Below are positions 43,001 to 53,790 of a stretch of DNA of 64,000 bases, piece by piece (within the stretch, counting starts at the first letter, position 1; each line of letters opens with the position of its first letter). Location: NCBI GenBank assembly GCA_050084515.1, contig CM114272.1:59334001-59398000 (forward strand), in the 5' to 3' direction. The position numbers were made by a program, and so were the translations under genes. The DNA comes from Blasia pusilla. Its lineage: Eukaryota; Marchantiophyta; Marchantiopsida; Blasiales. Below the pieces are notes generated by a model. That model was not told the origin of the DNA. It saw only the letters and a list, made by a program, of their open reading frames with translations, and made no database searches.

Positions 43001-44063
43001 ACTCCTCCTAGTAATCCATGGAAAACCCCATCGGGTATAACACTGCTCCACCAACCAAGACGTCGTAGGACTCTGCATCAGTCACTATCGCCTTGGCTCG
43101 CACCACAAACTCATCTGTAGGATGTCTTGGGCGAATCCTCACCACGACCTCCTGTTGGGTGATATATTGTGTGGTACTCGCTCCACCCAAGGACAATGCT
43201 CCATATCGGCTCTCGTCAAGCCAATCCTCTGAATGACCCTTTCCCCCAACATCAGGGGTTGCGCTCCTGAATCCAACAAGACGCGCTGCGAACTAAAAGC
43301 TCTACCTCCAGGGCTCACCAACTGGACGACCTTTCCTCGGTTATTCAGCAACACAACACTAGGAGAAGCCATGGCACACTCTATCGCGGGTCTATCAGGC
43401 ATCTCCGCCATCCTAGCAACCGCCGCCTGCCATGAATCTGACGTGGACGGCCCGAGCATCCGCTCCAAGGGCAGGTCCATCACCTCCTCTACAATCACCT
43501 CTGAACGTGATGCAGGAACTCCAACTCCGCGCTCACATAGTGAAGTGGCCAGTCGGAAAACCTCGGCGGGCATACCCCCCAACGTCATAACATCGGAAGC
43601 AGAAAATAAAGGAGCGTGGTACACAACAGTGGCCGCCCCCAACAACATGCTCGACACATGCCCCTCCTCAGCATCAACAATAGGAGTCGTCGCACTCGCT
43701 TCTCCCATCGCCCTCCGTGCCTACACCCCAACAACATCACCAACTCTCTAGGAACTCTGATCAGGACCCATCGATGGGGTCCTCATCGCCTCGGACAACG
43801 TGAAAGACTGAGGAAGCCTACTCTATTTCTTGGCTTCCCCTTGTTGTGGATCCAACTCTGCGGCTGCTCCACGCGTCACAACTACGGTTGCCTCCATCTG
43901 GGCAACCCCGCACATCCAACTAGGATCCTTCATATCTCTGGTTGCTCCATATGATGTCGATGCCACGGATCCGGCATCGGGTAATCTCAATGCCATAGCG
44001 GCAACCTGCTCCTGTAGCTAATGTATCTGAGCAACCATCCTAGCCTCACGCCCGACATCTCCC
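43001..44063 (-). pseudogene. gypsy gag end and aspartic protease
   Basis: From 44063 leftwards the frame reads 'LQEQVAAMALRLPDAGSV' after a stop, then an Ala/Ser-rich stretch. After two more stops comes the 189-residue frame 43708-43139. This ends in the retropepsin active site 'RVLLDSGAQPLMLG' (catalytic Asp at about 43273). A frameshift near 43170 leads to the frame 43196-43008, with 'IVTDAESYDVLVGGAVLYPM', the second half of the protease, where an I-L-G-type strand is expected. It would cut the gag-pol polyprotein. The frame is truncated at the right by the junction with opposite-strand gypsy sequence. Confidence 0.85.
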
Positions 44064-44810
44064 AGTCAAGAGTTCAATGCAGAATGAACTCGATCCCAAA
44101 GCTGGATGAGTTTGCAAAGAAGATGATCTTCTTTAATGGACTTAAGTTGAGAGCAGCAAAGGCCTTCTTCTGGATGCCACAGCTTATTGAAAACGTGCAA
44201 GGAAGTTTTGAAGTTGGCGGAGCAGATAGTGGATGATGAGGTCCAAGTCCAAAGACCCTGTGAGGAGACAAGTTTTCTCAAGTTACCAAAAAAAAGGGGG
44301 TGTCCAAGAGGGTTTGGAGTGGGGATGAACGTGACCAAGAAGAGTCTCCCACTTCGGCAACAAAACAAGTGGAACCTAGTGCAAAAGCAAATGGGACTCA
44401 ACACCCTAAGTTAGAGAACACTGAAGTGATTTGCTATAATGGTGGTGATCCAGGGCACAAGGCCAAGAGGTATCTGAAGAGCCTAAGGTTAGTAATGGAG
44501 TATGGTTGTGTTTGTTGTTAAGCTACTGTTGGCGGGAGCTCAGGAAATGTCCCTTCAAATTACCAAGAGGATGCCAATCTATCGTACCTAAGATCCAAGA
44601 TTATTGATTGTGATGTGATGTTGCTTGTTGATACAAGTGCTTCGCACTCCTTTCTTAGTTTGAGTTTCGTGAAGAAGTTGGGTTTGTCAACCTCTAAGGC
44701 AGATAAGTCGTTAGGGTAGGCTTTTCTGGAAGCAAGTCCCACTAGATTTCAAGGCTAGATTTGGGACTAACCTTTAGATGCTGAGTATTTGAGTTGAAGG
44801 AGAATTTCAC
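44064..44810 (+). pseudogene. Ty3/gypsy gag-protease fragment on the opposite strand
   Basis: Plus-strand frames at 44187-44414 and 44300-44521 encode the end of a gag. They hold 'KLAEQIVDDEVQVQRPC' and a zinc knuckle 'CYNGGDPGHKAKRY', in which two of the three Cys of C-x2-C-x4-H-x4-C have changed. Further on, the frame near 44610-44700 reads 'VMLLVDTSASHSFLSLSFVK', a protease active site in which D-T-G-A-S has become D-T-S-A-S, followed by a stop. It belongs to a different gypsy family from its left neighbour and abuts it head to head at about 44063, marking a nested insertion or rearrangement. Confidence 0.75.
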
Positions 44811-46296
44811 TTTGTGCGATGTGGACAAGATCAAAGGAGTCTAGAGGAACACATTGCATCAGATTGAGTTTGAATCCACTACTTATCAAAGAGTATTTAC
44901 TTACTCAATTTTTAGCACTTGCAGTAGAAGACGATGATCTATTGAGCTTCTTCTTTTCCAACTCAAGCTCCATGGGCTGAAGTTCAAGTATTCAAGACAT
45001 AAGTCCCAACTTCTTGTTGGGCCTTCTTCTCAATGACTTGTATCTTTGAAAACTTGAATAAACGTATTGATTGAAGAAAAGAAATCATCTCACTCATATC
45101 TCGAGACTTCTTGTTTTTGTTTGGTCTTCCTTCTACATGTAGTTGAGAGCATGCCTTGCTTCTTGAACTCTCAATGATTGATGGAATTTTAGTTGAACTT
45201 TTAATAGATATGTTACATCAATCCCTTTACTGCTAGATCCACTTCTCGTGATGGTATTGATGGATCATTTTTTGGATCAGGTTCTATATATACCTCATTC
45301 TTCTCACTAAGTCTTATGAGATCAAAAAATGATGATCTTGTAAGTGAGACACTAAAATATATGTAGACCCCTTGATCATATGCATTTGAGAGTAATACTC
45401 CTAGTCATTTGGCTTAGCACCTATGACCTTGACTTCATCTTAGAAGTTGGAACTTCTAACTCTTGTGCTTTTTTCCTAGCCCATCAAGTTTATTTCTCAA
45501 AGTTTGAGGCTCATATGGTAGGTTAACATTGCTCTTCTCTTTCAAAAAAATGGCAAGAAGGCATCACTTATCTTGACTCACATTGCCTTGATTAGAATTG
45601 TGAAAATATATGGAAATCTTCATATAGATCAAAGAAAACTATCTCTTTCTCTTTATTCGACAAAATCTTCGGTTTTATGCGAGTTCCTCAAAACAAGAGA
45701 ATGATAATAGCCTCTAAAACCTTCTACTCACATAATTCTTCAGTTTTATGTGAGTAGAAGGTTTTAGAGATTTTAGAAGCCTCAAAATTTAAACTAGAGA
45801 ATGATAATAGGACTCATCAAAATCATCACACTTAATACCCTTGAATAATGCAAAATCACCATATTTTAGGATTTACGATGTGTAAAACTTACATGAAGGA
45901 AATTTCTTGATCTTAGCTTTCTTCATTTCTTCTTGTGAATCAAGCATTGTGACAATAGGAGTTTGTGGCATCGTTGCAATTGCAATGCTTTTGTTTATAA
46001 AGATCCTTGTATGTTCAAGCTTACGAGAATAATGCCATCCATGTTTTATCTATTTGTGTTTCTTAAGAATAAGAAAATATAAAAAGTGATATGCTATATA
46101 TGTATAATGTTGAAAAATAATAATATGGGATTGTAGATCATATTCTTATAATCTTTTCCAAATAAAATCTGACTAAAATAAATTTTAAATAAAGAAAATA
46201 AAATATTTTAAAATCTACCATAAAAATTAAGAAATTCCAAATGAGAGTCATTTGGACTTATATACTGACATAAAAAAATATAAATTTTTTCTATTA
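44811..46296. other. AT-rich non-coding stretch
   Basis: No open frame above 60 residues. Two near-copies of 'cttc(g/a)gttttatg(c/t)gagt' and of 'agagaatgataatag' occur about 100 bp apart (about 45670-45815), around the hairpin at 45712-45769. Parts may be remains of the gypsy fragment to the left, but no motif survives. Confidence 0.5.
45712..45769. repeat. Perfect inverted repeat: 23-bp stem, 12-nt loop
   Basis: The left arm 45712-45734 ('ctctaaaaccttctactc' + 'acata') is the exact reverse complement of 45747-45769. The loop is 'attcttcagttt'. It would fold as a stable hairpin from either strand. It lies inside a local duplication, so it may have arisen by inverted copying of neighbouring sequence. 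Confidence 0.96.
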
Positions 46297-46304
46297 CTTG
46301 CGAA

Positions 46305-46637
46305 CAAGGTTGCATGGGACAAAGTCTGTGTCTGCGGACATGTCCATGTCCGTGGACTTATGTCCGTCCTATGGAAGGACTTGTTCGTATGGGCCCCACC
46401 TTTCCCTTCTTTCTCATTCCCCTTACTTTCCTTCGTGTTTCATACTCCCCCATTTTTTCCTCCCTCCACCTCCACTCCCTCCTCCCTCATTGCTCCTCTC
46501 ATCCTTGCCTTGCCTTCCATCATGCACTAAAAGTATGGATCCCACCTCTTGGAACCCATATCCGTGGACATCTCCAGAATTTTCCGTTCGTCCATGTCCG
46601 TCCTAAGGAAGGACTTGTCCGTTTTTGTGCAACCATG
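46305..46637. mobile_element. hAT-type MITE, 333 bp, perfect 8-bp TSD (CTTGCGAA)
   Basis: The element begins CAAGGTTGCATGG and ends ...GTGCAACCATG, giving terminal inverted repeats CA(A/T)GGTTGCA with one mismatch in ten. It is flanked by perfect 8-bp direct repeats CTTGCGAA at 46297-46304 and 46638-46645. An 8-bp duplication and CA-rich TIRs of this form are characteristic of the hAT superfamily. The interior holds two copies of 'tccgtcctAnGGAAGGACTT'-like sequence and a 'GGACATGTCC' palindrome. The pyrimidine-rich middle has only incidental open frames. It is too short to encode a transposase, so it is non-autonomous. Confidence 0.9.
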
Positions 46638-46649
46638 CTTGCGAAACCC

Positions 46650-48460
46650 TTTTTCAAAAAAGAACCCGCAAGAGGAAGCTTCTCTCATGTGCTATGTGCC
46701 GGTCTCAAGTTGGAAGGCCTTGGAAGGTTGGGCAATAGAGAGAATATTGTAGGAAGAAAGCATTGTATGAAACAAATTTAATTCACGATTTAAAAGCCAT
46801 GAATCTATACTATTATGGGAAAGTCCCTTCTCTCTGCATAGACATCTCTCCTTACGCCGCGTGGAAATTTTTGCTAACCAAATTCGTCTTTGGTTTCGGG
46901 TCTTAGTATAGCTTTGTAGGTGTCTGTTAAGAGATTTACGGTTTTATTGGGTCAAACACTTTAAGTTTGTTTGCACTCAAGAAGAATTTTGGCATAAATA
47001 ATATCTTCCATTGAAAAGGAAGTCCCAAAATATGTGCATTCTACAATGAAGGCACAGGCGCTGATTAGAAATACTTTAAATCAAAAAAAAAATTGTGTGA
47101 TAGATATCCACATCTCAAGTGCAAACGACACTGATCATTTTGAAATTAGCTGCGCAAAATTTGAACCAGCAAATGCATTTCTCTCAAAAAATGATCAGGG
47201 TTGAACGTTGCGAGATTTAATGCGATTGCGGAGGGCCAAACGCCCAACGGCTGACTTTCTTGTATCTACCCACAAGGGAGTCAGTAGTAGTTTTGATACA
47301 GCCTCACCCAGATTTTTCCGAACTCTTGTAAATTGGGCGGTGGAAGATGATGAGTGGGGTGTACTTTTTGAAGAGTATTTATAAATATGGTTAGCGCTTC
47401 AAATGATTATGAGCGGCTCAGTGTAGAAGAATTCGGAGAATATTTTGACGAGGGATCTCGTCTTCAATGCAAGCGAAAGATTATTGGTATTCTTCGTTGA
47501 GATCAAAATACTCGGGAATCTTATAGTTGCATGCTAGAGAGCCTCCAATCTCTGGTTTAGAATAATTCCTTGTATAGTGAAATTTCCAATGACGGATCCA
47601 AAGAGACATAGGATTTAGAGTGGAGGATGTCTCATGGTTGTCAATGGTTTTGATGAGTCCACTCTAGACGAACAACTCGCTGCTGTAAACAGAGTATGGT
47701 TGAGTATAGAGGAATGTCTAATGTTTAGTAAAGAAATGTAGAATTCTTCTTTATTTACTAAGATTGGCAATGTTGAATCATATTCAATTAGCACATATGT
47801 TGATGTTAATAGATAGTAGTATTCAGTTTTCCAATAATCTCTAAGTTTCATAAAACAATATAATGTAAAACATGTAAAGGTTATTAGAGACAATATAAGT
47901 ATATTTAGTTGTGCACAAAGAAGAAGAAATGAACGATATTTTCACCAAAAACATTACCTGGGAAGAATTTTGATATATTTTGAGATTACGGAGGAGTTTG
48001 AAATATCAATATGAGTACTATGTTATTCTATTAAAAATATTTAGTTAATTAGGGTTATTTGATTGAGATTAAATTTAAGTTGAGGATATTGTGGACATAT
48101 ATGTGAGAAGGGTTGATTATGCATTGATGCCCCATTTTTCTATGAATATCCTATTTTTTATGTAGATATTTTTCTTTGGATGTTGGTGTTATGAATGCAA
48201 GTGGTTCCATAAATAATTCCATAGGCACAAGTTTACAAAACTCTCATGTATGACTCATATTCTTACATCTCTCCTACTATGAATGAATTCATGTATGTAT
48301 GTATGTATATATATAAAATTCGATGATGTATTCTTCTAATACCCCTTCCTTACATTCCATAAATGCTTCATTTTCCCTACTAAAGAAGCCCGTTGAGATT
48401 CGAATTAGACATTAAACCTTCATTAGCCCCATCTACTATATGCTCCAAATGGGTTTAGGA
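46650..48460. other. Unassigned DNA, AT-rich in its right half
   Basis: No gene could be supported. The only longer frame (47615-47893, minus, 92 residues) is hydrophobic and low in information. A short (atgt)n-type microsatellite with 'gtatgtatgtatgtatat' lies near 48291-48312. Confidence 0.5.
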
Positions 48461-48970
48461 TTCTCTTGTTGTTCCATCTCCTAACGTGTGTACCTGAATT
48501 TTCTACTACTGTCCTTAGGAGAGAACCAAACTATTTAATTTTCATTCAGTCTCTCCTGAACAAACACATGAAAAGGGCGCTTCAAAGTATAGTATCCCCT
48601 TCTCTCCGCAAACCCCACCACGTAAAGGTCGCAACTTTTGCAAAGCGGCAAGAATGACTTCGTTCGCGGCAGACCTGTCAGTCCCAAGCACGTAAAGGTA
48701 GTGGCTTTTCCAAAGACGCTACGACGACTGAGGTCGTTGGACTTAGGTCGTTGTGGACTGCACGACAGTCTTTCGGGAAAGCCCCGGTTGGACTGCACGA
48801 TCAATCCACCGGGGATTAAAAAGCGGGCACTTTCGCCAGCGGTTTGCCCGCAGCTGTTACCCGTTACCGTCGCCAACAGTTTCGCCCGCCGACCAACTTT
48901 GAAGTTTGAACGTGTAGAGTCTGTAGACGTCCCGCGGTTTTACCGACGGCTGTTTTTATGACCCCAGTTT
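48460..48970. other. GC-rich island with short direct and inverted repeats
   Basis: The segment contrasts with AT-rich DNA on both sides. The block 'cacgtaaaggt' occurs twice (about 48619 and 48690), each followed by 'cttttgcaaag' or 'cttttccaaag'. 'aggtcgtt' and 'ggactgcacga' are also duplicated. Open frames exist on both strands (48638-48961 plus; 48535-48876 minus) and neither has a recognisable domain. A structured RNA or a MITE-like element are both possible; I could not identify termini. Confidence 0.4.
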
Positions 48971-50255
48971 CTCTAGATCCACCGAGAACTTGCTCGGAGC
49001 TCCGGGAAGTAAATACACTCTGGTTTTCTTTTATTTAGAAAGCATTTAAAAACCGGTAGAATCTCCTCTGCCAATGGCCTGGAACTAATCTGGCTCGTGT
49101 TTTCCCACTTAAAATTCCCGCTACGAAAGATCACGCCTTTTCTTGGTAAGTCGCACCTCTAAGGGACAAATTCGCTGACGGATCACGACTCCCGTCAGAA
49201 TAGTAGAAGGAAGGTTTTCACTTTTCTCATAATGGATTTGTTTCTTTCAGACTGGTTTAATGGAACGGGCAAAAGAAAAAAATGTTCTTAAAAAAACTTA
49301 CGGAAAGGATTAGAAGAATCGTCCAAATTGAAGGAAATACGTGAAAAAGGAGAAAAATTGAACTATAAAAATTTGGGAACAAATCTTATTTATGAAAATT
49401 TACATCTTAACGGCAGAGCTAATCATGGTATTTGAAAGTATTAAAAAAAATTAACCCTTTATGCAAAATAAAAATAAAAATATGATACTTTCAAAATTTT
49501 CTACAATCTTGGACCCCAAAAATACCACTTTATGGAAAGAAAATATGTACCTAAAAAGTGATGGAGAGATTAACATTCTTGCTTGAATATGAGATCTTTG
49601 AAATTTGGATGAAAATATCTTCTTCAAAAAATAATCCTACAAGAATTCCCGTAATTTATAACCTAGGGTGAAGATTGGATTCAATTGATAAAAACTTAGT
49701 TCTCGAAATGTCAAATGCCATGATTCAATTGTCAAATTGTCAAAACCATGTTATCTCAACACATCAACAGATTGATCACTCCATCAGTATATACAAATTT
49801 CCAACTTGATAAGTTTCGCAAGTTGACTCTTGGATGAGATTTTTTCCATGTATATCAAGTTGGAGCTTCTTGGTCATATGAAGACCCCTCTATTACGAGA
49901 GAAGAAAGGAAAGGGTTTTTTTTCAAACTAGAGTTACATGTTAGGCTTCACAAACTCGTGGAAGATTTAAAGTTCAATAATTGGAAAGCACTTCAAGGCA
50001 TTCAAGATGAGAAGTTGATAGGGAAACTTCATCAATGTACAAGTGGTGATAAAAAAAAGCTCCAATTCACTACATCAAATGGCACTTGATGTTGAGAAGA
50101 TAAAGAATCTTCTGAAAATGTAAGATCCAATTTCTCTTGATCCTTGGTTCAAGACCACAATTAATGCATGAAATCGTACCCAGAGGACATAAGGTAGAGA
50201 AGCAAGATCCCTTTATTCCCATCTTAAGAGACCAAGTTTTTACCTAATTTCTTTT
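48970..50255. other. AT-rich non-coding stretch
   Basis: No open frame above 60 residues. A short plus-strand segment at about 49930-50060 reads as plausible protein for about 40 residues (ending QCTSGD), which may be a copia gag relic, but it is too short to call. Confidence 0.5.
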
Positions 50256-50665
50256 TTCCATGTGACTAGATAGCAAGTGGTCGATTGCCTAACATGCAAC
50301 GACCAATCACTTCCTTATAGTTAGTCAACAACGTGATATATATATCACCTAAAATATAGGTGACTAATCACTTTCTTTCAATGAGTCAGAAAGTTATATG
50401 TTAGCTCATAATGTGGCAACCAATCACTTCCTTGAGTAAATCTAAAAGGCAATGGTTAGCCTCACCGTACAATAGCCAATCACTTCCTTATTGTGAGTCA
50501 ATAAAGTGATTGGTTGCCTCACTTTGCAACAACCTATCACTTCCTTGTAGTGAGTCTATTAAGTGATCAATAGTCTCATTGTAAGGCAACTGATGACTTC
50601 CTAGTAGTAGGTCTTAATAGTGATCAATCACTGGGTAGTACAAAGACCTATTACTTCATGGTTTA
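50256..50665. repeat. Tandem array, ~57-bp unit, ~7 copies
   Basis: The landmark 'caatcacttcctt' and its variants occurs near 50304, 50365, 50421, 50477, 50534, 50591 and 50648, spacings of 61, 56, 56, 57, 57 and 57. Each unit also has a 'gtgagtc' word and, in several, an 'aagtgat(t/c)' word that is complementary to part of the landmark, so units can pair with one another. Copies are 65-80% alike by eye. It is non-coding and lies in AT-rich DNA. Confidence 0.85.
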
Positions 50666-50669
50666 ACTC

Positions 50670-51900
50670 TTTTTAGTAGAGGTTGCATTTAAAGAATTGA
50701 AGTTGGACAGATAACCATCAATGATCTTTCTCTAATCCATTTTTCTTATTTTCATTTAAGAAGTGCAAGAAAAGGATTATCTCCTAAAATAGGAAGAAAA
50801 GGGTTGGAGAGGAAGATGATGAAGATATTTAGAGTGGGAACCAAATCTCAAAAGTTATTGTAGTCCTCCATTGCATGTTGAATCCAATAAAAACACAGAG
50901 TAAAAGGGGCATATGAAGCTAATAGAACTTATCATGAAGAAAAAAGTTTCGAATCTAGCTCTTGCCACTATTCCTTGCGACTACAAAACTCTTGGAGCTG
51001 ATAGTGATGAATTTTGGTTCTCATTGGAGGATATTAAAGATATAGTGGAGATCTATCCTTAGTGAAGGAGAGCTCCACATAGTGGAATAAGTTGGAAATA
51101 TTTTTGCTACTCTTAGAACTAGTTGGAATGCTGGTGTGGAGTCTAGTATATGGGAAAAGCCAAACGTAGAGAACCATCTTCTTGACAATAAGCTCACATT
51201 CACTTTTGAGATGTGGACCATCAAGAACCATCACATCTTTCATAAATGAATTACAAAATATAAAATTTGTGTCCTATAGTTTGTCATGTGTACACATATC
51301 ACCATCCATACACTAAAAAATTGTGATCAATAAAAAGATCTCTTATGTATTGGAAATCTGTTTGGTAATGATCAAATATATGTGTGGATGCATTGTATAT
51401 ATGGTTGAAGTGCTAGAATGTTTGATTGTGTCCATCACAAGACTATCACCATGATCTAATCACGAATTGACGAGAAGGCTATGGAATTCGATTTTTTCTT
51501 ATCATGCAAGATTAGATTTTTTTGATTTATATGTTATTGACCCATATTTCATATTGTGATAATTGTAAGATGAAGCTAATCTTGATAAGATATAGAGGTC
51601 GGAGGGTGAATAAATATTATCTTTATAATGACATATAGAAGAAAACATACTAATTTTCTCAAGATTAAGACGATTGAAAATATTTGAAAAGCATGTTTTT
51701 TCGTCTAATTTAGCTAAATTATAAAAAGATTGAAAATCCTATTTTTTCATGAATAGGTAATGAGCTTAGTCTACAAGTTCCTTACTTTTAACCTTCTTCC
51801 TTTTCTTTGGAGTTGTTCCGTGGTCTACATAATTTTGGATATTTATTTAGGAATTTTATGAATAGATCTTGATAAATATCATGTTTTGGAGTTATGAGCT
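50670..51900. other. AT-rich non-coding stretch with possible gypsy or copia relics
   Basis: Short frames such as 51021-51224 and 51034-51243 (minus, overlapping) carry no motif. The region leads into the degraded gypsy on its right and may be its decayed 3' part. Confidence 0.4.
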
Positions 51901-51949
51901 CTATTAATCTTCTTAGAAAATAAATTTTAAAAAATTATATTTTCAACAT

Positions 51950-53790
51950 ATTTTCTCATTTTGGGCCAATAGTATGTCCATTGTAATTCCTCCAAAATTT
52001 TTTCAGCTCCCACATTATCCATATTAATTTTAGCGTGAACCTCAAATAATACTTAAGTACGTAAGTATGGATCTTCTGGGATTCATAATTTATTTTAATG
52101 GAAACCAATCCTTGAGCCTTATGGGCTTTATTGGCCTATGTAACAGTCGTAATTTCTTCATCCTCTTTTGTTGCTTTATTGATTCATTATAGTTGGTTTT
52201 CCACCAATTAGATTGAATTTGCACTCTAGATATGTAAGTTATCTAGGACATACAAGTTAAGATATCCACCAACTACTTATTTCCTTTCATATAGATGATT
52301 TTTATGATGAATTATTATCTCCATTCTATCCATGGAATTCAGCGTGCGGAGTGGAACTCATATTTTGAAGCATTAGCATACAACTTTATCTCCTAAGTTA
52401 TGAAGGACTTCTTGTATATACTTTCTATCCTTCTCTATGGCTTTATTATAGATCTAAAATATCATATAAGAATACTACAAAGAGTTATTTAAATATGGAT
52501 GGAAGATATCATTCATTCGGCCCATAAAGCTTATAGGTGCAGTAGTGAGACAAAATGACATGAGTAGATATTTTCAGTATTTACATCTAGTATACAAAGA
52601 AGTTAAAGACACATCTTCATGTGTAATTTGATTATGGATAGAGCCGTTTCTTAGATTAAGCATGGTGACATATTTTGCTCCTTGTAGCTAGTCGAACAAG
52701 TTATCCATTTTTTTAATAGATATTTTTTCTTTATTGTTTCTTGATTCAATGCTAAAAAATCGATATCTAGTTCTATGCTTTTACCCTTACTTTCACAAAA
52801 AAATGAGGGCTCCAGATGGTCAGATATTTGGTTGCAAGATTATACACGGAAAAAGTTCGTATCCTCATACATGCCGATATCAACGGACTAAGATATTCGC
52901 GGCCGGGACCCAAGCCTGCCCTGGAGCCCGCCAAGGGCCTGCCGTCTAGATCCGGACTAACGGAGCCCGCACCCGTAACATCTCCTCCATTTGAGCTTCA
53001 TACTCTTTCAATTCTTTTGGAGCTAGACAAAAAGGAGTCATATATGGTGGTGTGCTTCTTTAAAGCACACCTTTGAATGTTTTTCAAACCACCAACATCT
53101 CTTATTAAACCATATCTTGATGTTTAATAACAATTTTTCTAGTTACATATAGAGGTTGAGTTCTGGACGGTGATATAACTCTATCTCCATAAAGCCCACT
53201 TTCGGGTCTTCATAATTTTTTTTTCTAATCTATCTCTCGATTGTACTATTCTATCCAAGGCATCCCCAATATCACATCATAACATGTTAATCGAATGATC
53301 TTGAACTCCAATTCTTCATGAGGCTTTCCTATCTTCAACTTCACACTTTTTCGGAAGCTTCTTAATCCTTTCTATTTTTCCGTTTGGCAATTCTACCTCT
53401 TCATTTTGATCCCTCTCTAAAGCTAAGCCTAGTTTCATAAATAGGGCTCTTGAAATAAATTCTTTTATTGCACCAAGATCAATCAACATTATAATTTTAG
53501 ATCCTTATACTTCCCTATCTATGGCAATGAGACAAGTTTCTCCTCTCTTCAAACTATTTACCTCCACATGTTTGTGTCAATCCTCGTCTTCTCTTCTTTT
53601 TGTAGAACCAATATATCCGTGAGGAGAGATTATTGGTGGTTAGCGTTTCATCGAGGTCCCCCTTCTTTGTTATCTTCATGTACTAGTCCCCCTTCGAGAT
53701 GATTGAGGGGGCGATGATATATCCTATTTCCTAGCCTATGATAGTGATAATTCATGACTCTATGACCATATCAGCCACACAATCATAAGT
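51950..53790 (-). pseudogene. Highly degraded Ty3/gypsy gag-protease-RT
   Basis: On the minus strand, many stops and frame changes apart, the following can be read. A zinc-knuckle relic with 'YGHRVMNYHYHR' lies near 53755-53720. The protease region, 53500-53150, has 'MLIDLGAIKEFISRALFMKL' (canonical L-I-D-S-G-A-T) and, after a frameshift, a C-Y-D-V-I-L-G-M-P-W-like strand. RT from about 52795 shows 'MDNLFD' with a stop, 'LQGAKYVTMLNLRNGSIH', then 'NQITHEDV', 'MSFCLTTAPISFMGRMNDIF' and 'VLHNLGDK'. The YxDD box and its surroundings are lost. Order and motifs are Ty3/gypsy. A GC-rich insert interrupts it at 52815-52985. It is the oldest LTR element in the window. Confidence 0.75.
52815..52985. 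other. GC-rich ~170-bp insert within the degraded gypsy RT
   Basis: The gypsy frame reads up to the motif 'KEYEAQMEEM'-like text at about 53010-52985 and resumes at 'FFVKVR' near 52795. In between lies GC-rich sequence (for example 'gcggccgggacccaagcc') with no counterpart in gypsy RT. It replaces about 14 residues of RT. Its origin is unknown and no target duplication is obvious. Confidence 0.55.

Larger units (their letters stand above)
38116..44063 (-). mobile_element. Ty3/gypsy retrotransposon carrying a C5-DNA methyltransferase and a PHD finger
   Basis: In the 5'-to-3' direction on the minus strand: gag end and protease (44063-43000), linker, C5-cytosine methyltransferase (42575-41740), inserted helicase fragment (41740-41290), RT (41215-40361), RNase H (40360-39920), integrase (39660-38900), integrase C-terminus with PHD finger (38840-38300), polypurine tract AGCTAGGGGGGCGAT (about 38130-38116), then an LTR-like repeat from 38115. 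PR-RT-RH-INT order is Ty3/gypsy. The right end is cut at 44063, where a plus-strand gypsy fragment begins, so the gag start and 5' LTR are missing. All domains carry stops or frameshifts. A second fragment of the same family lies at 7425-7812. Confidence 0.9.

Noticed and set aside
48535-48961. Two antisense frames of 107 and 113 residues
   Set aside because: Both are open over the same GC-rich island and carry no motif. The island's short duplicated words explain the composition better than coding does.
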